A model generated the notes under the pieces. The model was not told the origin of the DNA and ran no database searches. It worked only from the letters and a program-made list of their open reading frames with translations. Positions 6,458-11,601 of a stretch of 11,601 nucleotides of DNA are shown here, piece by piece. The translations under genes and the position numbers were made by a program. This DNA is from Thermoguttaceae bacterium. GTDB taxonomy: Bacteria > Planctomycetota > Planctomycetia > Pirellulales > Thermoguttaceae. The stretch is from positions 3,532 through 15,132 of the forward strand of contig JANLFZ010000100.1 in NCBI GenBank assembly GCA_024653385.1. The letters are read 5' to 3'. The first letter of the stretch is position 1; each line of letters starts with the position of its first letter.

Positions 6458-6499
6458 GGGCTTGCAGGACAGAAGCAGACGGCAAGCAAGCGGGCCTTG

Positions 6500-7393
6500 T
6501 CACGTTCGGTTCGGCGCGTGCGCCAGGAACGCCCGAAGGATCGGAATCACGCGGTCGGGGGCATCTTCCAGGACATAGTGACCCGCGCCATCGAGCCGGT
6601 GGACCTCGGCCTGGGGAAAGAACTCGATAAAGCGTTCCAGGAACCGCGGGGTAAAGCACCAGTCGTCCATGCCCCAGATCAACAGCACCGGCCGGTCGCG
6701 GAATTGCGGCAAGCCCGCCTCGATGTCGGCCAGGGTCTGGTAACTGGGGTGCTTGGGTCCCAAGGGGATATCCATCACGAATCGGCGGATAGCCGCCCGG
6801 TGGCGCCACGAGTCGTAAGGGGCGAGGTATCCGGCCCGGACCGCGGGCGTCATGCACTGGCGCCGCGTGACGGTCAACCGCAGCGCGGCCCGGGCGAACA
6901 GGTTCAGCCCTTGGATCGCCACCGCGCTGAGGATGGGAATGTGCCCGAGCCGGATCAACCTCGGGCAGTGCTCGGACCGGAAGGCGGCCGTGTTCAAGAG
7001 CACGAAGCGCGAGAACCGGTCCGGCGCCGCCACGGCAGCGCCCATGCCGATCGCCCCGCCCCAGTCGTGCGCCACCAGCGTGATCTCGCGGAGGTCCAGG
7101 GCCTCGACAAGCCGGCCGAGATCGCGGATGCGCCGGGCCAGGCGATAGGGGTACTCGCGCGGGCTGGGTTTGTCCGAAAGTCCGCAGCCGATATGGTCCA
7201 CGGCGACCACGCGGTGCGTCGGTCGCAGCGCCTTGACGACCTCGCGCCAGAAAAACGACCAGGTGGGGTTGCCGTGGACCAACAACAGCGGCGGGCCGCT
7301 CCCCTCGTCGAGATAGTGCAGCCCGTGCCCGTCGATCTCGAGCCAGTGCGAGGCAAACGGGTAAAGCGAGCGCCAATCGTGTGCATCAGGCAT
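6500..7393 (-). CDS. Alpha/beta hydrolase, OleB/haloalkane dehalogenase-like
   Basis: A 297-residue alpha/beta-hydrolase. The oxyanion-hole motif HGNPTW is at 40-45, the nucleophile elbow HDWGG puts Asp110 as nucleophile, the acid is probably Asp244 (WGMDDWCF) and the base His272 (GHYVLED). An Asp nucleophile followed by Trp, plus Asn42, is the pattern of haloalkane dehalogenases. DHIGCGLSDKP (66-76), VLLNTAAFR and APYDSW followed by FVMDIPL resemble OleB, the beta-lactone decarboxylase that makes the double bond in long-chain olefin synthesis. OleA, OleC and OleD are not seen next to it, so the substrate is open. The start at 7393 gives the MPDAHDW product; longer versions read through non-homologous sequence. 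It lies 149 bp downstream of a metallo-hydrolase gene on the same strand and converges on metB with 42 bp between stops, where GCTTGC and GCAAGC form a weak stem. Confidence 0.85.
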   Translation of the reverse strand: MPDAHDWRSLYPFASHWLEIDGHGLHYLDEGSGPPLLLVHGNPTWSFFWREVVKALRPTHRVVAVDHIGCGLSDKPSPREYPYRLARRIRDLGRLVEALDLREITLVAHDWGGAIGMGAAVAAPDRFSRFVLLNTAAFRSEHCPRLIRLGHIPILSAVAIQGLNLFARAALRLTVTRRQCMTPAVRAGYLAPYDSWRHRAAIRRFVMDIPLGPKHPSYQTLADIEAGLPQFRDRPVLLIWGMDDWCFTPRFLERFIEFFPQAEVHRLDGAGHYVLEDAPDRVIPILRAFLAHAPNRT

Positions 7394-7542
7394 GGTTTTC
7401 TCAAGTGGCCGGGCGTTGGGCTTGCCTGCCGCGCGACGGGGGGCGGCGGTCCCTTTCCAAGTCGGCGACGAACGCTGCTTTCTCGCCGGTGGCCGCAATC
7501 GCCGGCACGAAAGAGCACGCCCGGCCCCGAGCATCCGCCAGG

Positions 7543-8343
7543 CTACTGGCGGTTGGATCCCTCGCGTGGATACCACTCGCGCACGCGAATTTCGACGCCC
7601 GAGTCGGCGCCCACGAGCCGCTGGAGCTTTTCGAGGTCGGCCATGGTGCCGTCGCTGTTGCGGAAGTGGTAGGGGTAGACGATCTTGGGCTTGAACTCGC
7701 GGATCGCACGGGCCGCCTGCTCGACGCTCATCGTGTACGGCAGATTCATCGGCAAGAAGGCCACGTCGACGCCGGTGAGCTTGCACATTTCAGGCGTGCC
7801 CTCGGTATCGCCCGCAACGTAGACCGTCTTTCCGCCCAGACGGAGCAAATACCCCACGCCGCGGCCCTTGGGGTGGAACTTCTGCCGCTGGGCCGTGACG
7901 TTGTAGGCAGGGAACGCTTCGACGGCGATGCCGCCTATCTCGATCTTCTTGCCCTCGGTGGCGATCGTCACCGACTGGGCCAAGGGGCCCTGGGGCAGTT
8001 TCTCGGCAACCGCCTTGGGGGCGATGATCCGCACCTGCCCTCCCCCCGAAAGCAGCTCCTCAAGCGTGGCAGCGTCGAGGTGGTCGCCGTGGATGTCGGT
8101 GACCAGCACGAGATCGGGCTTGGGCAACCCGGCCAAGCCTTTGGCCCCGCCCACCGGGTCGACGTACACGGCCTTGCCGGCCCACTGGAGCACGAATGTC
8201 GCATGATGGACCGGGTAGACGACCAGATCGCCCTGCACCGTCGCGATGCGGTCGCCGGCCCGTTGCGACTCGGCGGCCTGGACAAGAGCGGCCAAAGAGC
8301 CCAACCAGACAACCAACGCGAATTTTGAGAACGGGGGACGCAT
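7543..8343 (-). CDS. Exported metallo-beta-lactamase-fold hydrolase
   Basis: This 266-residue protein has a signal peptide (residues 1-23, cleavage likely after LVQA), then a metallo-beta-lactamase fold of the UlaG/UPF0173-like branch. Likely metal ligands are His47 (PVHHATF), His85, Asp87 and His88 in VTDIHGDHLD, Asp179 (VAGDTEG) and His226 (YPYHF). The canonical first histidine of HxHxDH is replaced by Asp83, as in some members of this branch. VGYLLRLGGKTVYVAGDTEG is the typical strand pair before the bridging Asp. It should act as a metal-dependent hydrolase outside the cytoplasm; the substrate is unknown, and a role as a true beta-lactamase is not supported. AGGTGAGG lies before the ATG and a near-consensus promoter is at 8385-8414. 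The OleB-like gene follows after 149 bp and may share its transcript. Confidence 0.88.
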   Translation of the reverse strand: MRPPFSKFALVVWLGSLAALVQAAESQRAGDRIATVQGDLVVYPVHHATFVLQWAGKAVYVDPVGGAKGLAGLPKPDLVLVTDIHGDHLDAATLEELLSGGGQVRIIAPKAVAEKLPQGPLAQSVTIATEGKKIEIGGIAVEAFPAYNVTAQRQKFHPKGRGVGYLLRLGGKTVYVAGDTEGTPEMCKLTGVDVAFLPMNLPYTMSVEQAARAIREFKPKIVYPYHFRNSDGTMADLEKLQRLVGADSGVEIRVREWYPREGSNRQ

Positions 8344-8384
8344 GGGACTACCCTCACCTGAGGCGCGTGCAAACCCAGCGAGCG

Positions 8385-8414
8385 ATTATGACGTGCGCGG
8401 CGCGTTCGGGTCAA
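8385..8414 (-). promoter_or_regulatory. Sigma70-like promoter of the metallo-hydrolase gene
   Basis: TTGACC (8414-8409) and CATAAT (8390-8385) each match five of six consensus bases and are 18 bp apart. A start near 8378 leaves a leader of about 35 nt. The sequence CATAATCGCTCG differs by one base from that at the glycine-zipper promoter. Confidence 0.6.
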
Positions 8415-8499
8415 GCACCTGGGAAAAGCCCGCACCTTCGACGCTTGGCGGCGTAGATACCAGGCCGAGGGCCGTGGCCCAGCAAGAGAGAGCCCCAAG

Positions 8500-8571
8500 A
8501 GGCGCCGCCCGGATTCGAACCGGGGATGGCGGATTTGCAATCCGCTGCCTTAGCCGCTTGGCTACGGCGCC
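8500..8571 (-). tRNA. tRNA-Cys (anticodon GCA)
   Basis: Reading the minus strand gives a full 72-nt cloverleaf. The acceptor stem is GGCGCCG with CGGCGCC; the D arm is GCC/GGC. The anticodon stem GCGGA/TCCGC holds the loop TTGCAAA with anticodon GCA. A 4-base variable loop follows, then the T arm CCCGG, TTCGAAT, CCGGG. The unpaired base before the 3' end is T, the discriminator typical of cysteine tRNAs. The CCA end is not encoded. It stands alone, between the metallo-hydrolase promoter region and a weak promoter of its own. Confidence 0.97.
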
Positions 8572-8579
8572 TTGTCCGA

Positions 8580-8609
8580 AGGTAGATCGTCTGAACCCCT
8601 CGGTGACAA
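8580..8609 (-). promoter_or_regulatory. Possible promoter of tRNA-Cys
   Basis: TTGTCA (8609-8604, five of six) and CTACCT (8585-8580) are 18 bp apart, with the -10 box about nine bases before the mature tRNA start. The -10 box is poor, but the placement suits a tRNA gene. From here to about 8850 I see no gene or other clear signal. Confidence 0.3.
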
Positions 8610-8858
8610 TAAGGCGAATCATATCAAATCGACGGGAAGGGTGGAAGAGGCGGCAAGAACCGGTCGCGCCGTCGGGCTCGAAGCGATGCGAGATCCTCCC
8701 TAAGTGGATATGAGACCCCCCTTGCGATTGGGGCTACTGTGATTTTGGAGAGGTCGCGTCTGCCGATCGCTTTCTGCACTCGCCAAGGGCTTGGCCCCCT
8801 TCCGTCGCAAAGTGGTTGGAGTGCCATGGGTTGCTTGGCGCGACATGTGGAGGCGGAA

Positions 8859-8864
8859 TAGAAT
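8859..8864 (+). promoter_or_regulatory. Possible -10 box of the pcm gene
   Basis: TAGAAT matches five of six consensus bases and is identical to the -10 box of the metB leader promoter. No good -35 box is at the right distance (TTGCTT at 8831-8836 is 22 bp away). A start near 8871 would support the ATG at 8902 over an earlier one at 8791. Confidence 0.3.
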
Positions 8865-8901
8865 TGTGGGGGCACAGGCTCTTCTGGTGAGGGGGCCGGC
8901 C

Positions 8902-9801
8902 ATGGAATCGACGCTCCGGCCGACGCGCGCGAGGCTGTTGGTGTTGGGCCTGCTGGCGTTCGTGGCAGGCTTGGCAGTGTTTAGTGGGGGGCTGATTGTG
9001 TGGCCCTCGAAGATGCTTGAGTCCGACGCGGAAGACGTGGCCCAGGCGGCGCAGCCGCCATCCGAGCCCGCTGCCCAGGCGGACCAGCCGGCCGCCACGG
9101 CCGAGCCCGAGGTCTACGTTCAGCGCCGCCGGGACATGGTCGAGTACCAGCTTCGGGCGCGCGATATCACCGACCCGCGAGTCCTGGAGGTCATGGGCCG
9201 GGTCCCCCGGCATCGGTTCGTCTCCGAGGAACAGCAGCGCCGCGCCTACGAGGACCATCCGCTGCCCATCGGCCACGATCAGACGATCTCGCAGCCGTAT
9301 ATCGTGGCCCTGATGACCCAACTGGCCGCGCCGAAGCCGGGCGACCGCGCTTTGGATATCGGGACCGGCTCGGGCTACCAGGCCGCGATCCTCGCCGAGT
9401 TGTGCAAGGAGGTCTACAGCATCGAGATCGTCCAGCCGCTGGCCGAGACTGCCAAGAAGCGGCTTGCCCAGTTGGGCTACCGGAACATCACGGTGCGGTC
9501 GGGCGACGGGTACCGGGGATGGCCGGAGCACGCGCCATTCGACGTGATCGTTCTCGCGGCCGCGCCCAACCACGTGCCGCAACCGCTGATCGACCAACTC
9601 GCCCCGGGCGGCCGGCTGGTGCTGCCCGTCGGCGGATATCCCCAGCAGCTCACGCTGATCACGAAGCAGGCCGACGGCACCGTGCGCCGCCGAACCATTG
9701 CTCCGGTGATGTTCGTGCCGATGACCGGCGAAGCGCAGAGGCAACGAAAGGGCCCGGCAGACGAGAAACGGAGCAACCCGGGACAGGACAACAATCTTTA
9801 A
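8902..9801 (+). CDS. pcm: Exported or membrane-anchored protein-L-isoaspartate O-methyltransferase
   Basis: The enzyme uses S-adenosylmethionine to methylate L-isoaspartyl residues in damaged proteins, starting their repair. The 299-residue product has an N-terminal hydrophobic segment (RLLVLGLLAFVAGLAVFSGG, about 11-30), a Pro/Ala/Glu-rich linker to about residue 70, then a full PCMT domain. In that domain are HRFV (104-107), HDQTISQPYIVALMTQL (125-141), the SAM-binding motif I LDIGTGSGYQAAILAEL (151-167) and GYRNITVRSGDGYRGWPEHAPFD (from 192). The classic enzyme is cytoplasmic and about 210 residues long; the extra N-terminus implies a domain outside the cytoplasm, which raises the question of how SAM reaches it. 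The ATG at 8902 follows GGTGAGGGG and lies after a possible -10 box. Its stop is 4 bp from that of the convergent gene. Confidence 0.93.
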   Translation: MESTLRPTRARLLVLGLLAFVAGLAVFSGGLIVWPSKMLESDAEDVAQAAQPPSEPAAQADQPAATAEPEVYVQRRRDMVEYQLRARDITDPRVLEVMGRVPRHRFVSEEQQRRAYEDHPLPIGHDQTISQPYIVALMTQLAAPKPGDRALDIGTGSGYQAAILAELCKEVYSIEIVQPLAETAKKRLAQLGYRNITVRSGDGYRGWPEHAPFDVIVLAAAPNHVPQPLIDQLAPGGRLVLPVGGYPQQLTLITKQADGTVRRRTIAPVMFVPMTGEAQRQRKGPADEKRSNPGQDNNL

Positions 9802-9805
9802 GCCC

Positions 9806-11053
9806 TCACCGGGCGTACCAGGCGGCCAGGCGGGCCAGGCCCGCGCGGCGCGACATGGCCGCCACTCGAAGTCGATGCCGCCGCCCGGCCAGTGGGGCAT
9901 AGGTTTCGCCCCGATCGAGCATCGCGACCACCTCGATGGCATCGTCGACCTCCGGCGACCGGTTCTCGCACGCCAGACGCAAGGTCCACATGGCCACGGG
10001 AAATCCCAGCGCCATGGCCCGGAAGCTCTCGACGACCGGCCAACTCCGCCGTGCGAGCACCGAAAACCGCAGCGACGCGACCGCCGCTTCGAACCAGCGA
10101 TTGATGGGCCGCAGCACGGCCTCGCCCAGTGGTCCCAGCGCACGTTCCAGCGACTCGAACGTGGCCTGGGGAAACGGCAGCCCCTGCCGCAAGGCCGTTC
10201 CGCTTCCCCGATGGAACCGCGCTGCCTCGACCAGCAGACGCCAACGGGCTTTCCATGAGTCGTCGGGCGTATAGCGCGGGTGGAGACTGAGGTACTCGAA
10301 CACGGTCTGCCGGAAAAGCCTCGCGGTGCGTGGGTCCGGGGCCTGCCGGTTCTGAAAGAGATACCCCGCGTCGCGCACTGCCGCGACCTCGAGCATCGAC
10401 GCCAGCTCGACCAAACGGCTCCCTTCCAGCCGGTCGAGCCGGCAGGTTTCAAGTAGATCGCAGAACTCCAGGGCGTGGACCAGGCGGCGGACCAACGGGT
10501 AGGTCGCATCGAGCACCAGCCGCCCCAGGGCGTCGGCCACCACGAGAACATCGTTCCACGACGATCGACGTCCGCGCACGAGCGGCGGGGGGGCCGCCGG
10601 CCGGGGGCGGTCTTGCCATCGCTCGACCAGGTCGCGTGCCATGGCGCGGTGCTCGTCCATGGCCCGTCCCCGGTCCGCTGCCGCCGACGGGCAGAACCGC
10701 CGCAAGGTGACGTAGGCGAACTGGTCCAACGGCACGATCTGAAGCGGGAACATCTGGCACACCAGCGGCTTGGCTTCCATGCCGAAGTCGCGGTGGATGC
10801 GGCAGCGCCCGTCGGACAAGAGGAAGATGCAGCTTCCGTCGGGCCGCTTGGCCAGGTGATGGCCCCCCCGCAGCAGACCGCGGCGCACCACGATCGCCTG
10901 GCCTCGGTAATCGGGATGCTCGTCCCATCGTTGGGAGCAGAGCCGCCGGAGGTCGTCGGCATCGAGTTCGACGATCGTTCCGCGGCAACACAGCCCGCAG
11001 CCGTGGCAGTCCCACCGCTCGACGATTGGCAGCGTTCGGACAGGCAGACTCAT
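9806..11053 (-). CDS. YkgJ-family cysteine-cluster protein with long C-terminal helical region
   Basis: This 415-residue protein opens with a cysteine cluster of the YkgJ/UPF0153 type, CHGCGLCC (16-23), followed by DGSCIFLLSDGRCRIH (72-87, Cys75 and Cys84) and KPLVCQMFP (95-103, Cys99). These cysteines are thought to bind zinc or an iron-sulfur cluster, but the family's reaction is not established. Usual members are about 100-250 residues; here about 300 more residues, rich in Arg, Leu and Ala and predicted largely helical by eye, resemble nothing I know. There is no signal peptide, so it should be cytoplasmic. The ATG at 11053 is one base after the stop of the ketoacyl synthase gene, with GGAG six bases upstream, so the two are translationally coupled and probably act on the same pathway. 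The frame is open above 11053, but overlaps the synthase gene there. Confidence 0.82.
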   Translation of the reverse strand: MSLPVRTLPIVERWDCHGCGLCCRGTIVELDADDLRRLCSQRWDEHPDYRGQAIVVRRGLLRGGHHLAKRPDGSCIFLLSDGRCRIHRDFGMEAKPLVCQMFPLQIVPLDQFAYVTLRRFCPSAAADRGRAMDEHRAMARDLVERWQDRPRPAAPPPLVRGRRSSWNDVLVVADALGRLVLDATYPLVRRLVHALEFCDLLETCRLDRLEGSRLVELASMLEVAAVRDAGYLFQNRQAPDPRTARLFRQTVFEYLSLHPRYTPDDSWKARWRLLVEAARFHRGSGTALRQGLPFPQATFESLERALGPLGEAVLRPINRWFEAAVASLRFSVLARRSWPVVESFRAMALGFPVAMWTLRLACENRSPEVDDAIEVVAMLDRGETYAPLAGRRHRLRVAAMSRRAGLARLAAWYAR

Positions 11054-11054
11054 G

Positions 11055-11601
11055 CTACGCTCCGGCCAGCACGACGACGGCCGACTGGCCCTGGGGGGTG
11101 CGATTGACAAGCACGGCCGACCGCCGGGCAAGCGCCCGGGGCTCGCGCACGACATCGACGGGGCACAACGGGTCGGGGCAGCGGTAGTTGAGCGTTGGCG
11201 GCGTCCACCCCGACTCGAGGCCCACCAGGCTGACGACGGCCTCGACCGTCCCGGCACCGGCCCCGAGATTGCCGAAGAAACTCTTGGGGGCGGTCACCGG
11301 CACACCGGGTAGCGCGTCGGCCAGGGCCTGGGCCTCGCGCGCGTCGTCTTCGACGGTGCTGGCGCCGTGGGCGTTGATGTGGCCCACGTCCCGGGGATCG
11401 AGCCTCGCCTGGGCCAGCCCTTGGCGGATCGCCCTCGCCAGCCCCGCATCGCCCGGGCCGGCCCGCGACGGCGGATCGAAGGCGGCCGACCAGCCCAGCA
11501 ACCGCGCGACGATCCGGGCGCCGCGCGCCTCGGCATGGCGCCGCGTTTCGAGGACCAGCGCGCCGGCCCCCTCGCCTCGCACTTCGCCGTCGCGCCGGGC
11601 G
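11055..11601 (-). CDS. Beta-ketoacyl-ACP synthase, FabF-like, C-terminal part
   Basis: The C-terminal 181 residues of a thiolase-fold condensing enzyme; the gene continues past the window edge, so the catalytic cysteine is not seen. RRDGEVRGEGAGALVLE (at the edge) matches the FabF segment before the C-terminal half, and INAHGASTVEDDARE carries the first active-site histidine. KSFFGNLGAGAGTVEAV aligns with FabF KSMTGHLLGAAGAVEA, but the second catalytic His is Asn. The final SFGFGG motif of FabF is replaced by NRTPQGQSAVVVLAGA. It may make a specialised fatty acid or polyketide, or act as a non-condensing partner like a chain-length factor. The Cys-His-Asn set of FabH shows that Asn can serve in that place. 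It leads into the YkgJ-type gene with one base between, forming an operon. Confidence 0.9.
   Translation of the reverse strand, partial: ARRDGEVRGEGAGALVLETRRHAEARGARIVARLLGWSAAFDPPSRAGPGDAGLARAIRQGLAQARLDPRDVGHINAHGASTVEDDAREAQALADALPGVPVTAPKSFFGNLGAGAGTVEAVVSLVGLESGWTPPTLNYRCPDPLCPVDVVREPRALARRSAVLVNRTPQGQSAVVVLAGA

Noticed and set aside
7394..7786. N-terminal extension of the OleB-like hydrolase to 428 residues
   Set aside because: The extra part overlaps the end of the metallo-hydrolase gene in another frame and is Arg-rich without homology.
8791..8901. Earlier ATG for pcm giving 336 residues
   Set aside because: It lies before the possible -10 box, lacks a good ribosome site, and hides the hydrophobic N-terminal segment behind a non-signal sequence.
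8734..10962. A 742-codon open frame on the minus strand across pcm and the YkgJ-type gene
   Set aside because: It overlaps the real YkgJ frame out of phase and is antisense to pcm, with composition typical of a shadow frame (many Trp, Arg and Ser).

Overview
The window is GC-rich (clearly above 60% by eye) and looks like a planctomycete chromosome, probably from the Pirellulales/Thermogutta side of the phylum. The clues are protein types common in that group: a PQQ-propeller protein opening with the DWPQW motif, a symporter ending in a carboxypeptidase-regulatory-like domain of the planctomycete lipoprotein kind, a glycine-zipper protein with a Tyr/Pro/His tail, and a FabF-like synthase carrying GNLGAGAG instead of GHLLGAAG. 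No mobile element, CRISPR array or phage gene is visible.

Left part (1-4001): a leftward PQQ beta-propeller gene, cut by an in-frame TGA about 100 codons after its start, faces the ribosomal genes rpsL and rpsG. The two directions have back-to-back sigma70-like promoters. rpsG is followed not by fusA but by a 779-residue sodium/solute symporter with an appended extracytoplasmic domain.

Middle part (4002-6457): a leftward glycine-zipper envelope protein with a near-consensus promoter lies convergent to the symporter gene. To its right is a 439-bp gap with two divergent promoters. The rightward promoter drives a roughly 160-nt leader containing a bulged hairpin, a stem-loop that can form a pseudoknot, and a textbook intrinsic terminator. 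This sits just ahead of a plant-type cystathionine gamma-synthase gene. The terminator 5' arm can pair alternatively with the 5' arm of the stem-loop, so the leader is built like a transcription-attenuating riboswitch. I do not recognise it as a known class. It is the best candidate here for an undescribed system.

Right part (6458-11601): leftward genes for an OleB/haloalkane-dehalogenase-type hydrolase, an exported metallo-beta-lactamase-fold protein and tRNA-Cys(GCA), then a rightward gene for an exported protein-isoaspartate methyltransferase. This last gene meets, with only 4 bp between stops, a leftward two-gene operon: a FabF-like ketoacyl synthase (cut by the window edge) followed after one base by a long YkgJ-type cysteine-cluster protein.

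Most genes appear to be separate transcription units with their own promoters. The rpsL-rpsG pair and the ketoacyl synthase/YkgJ pair are the clear operons. All functional calls come from motif recognition by eye; no database search was run.
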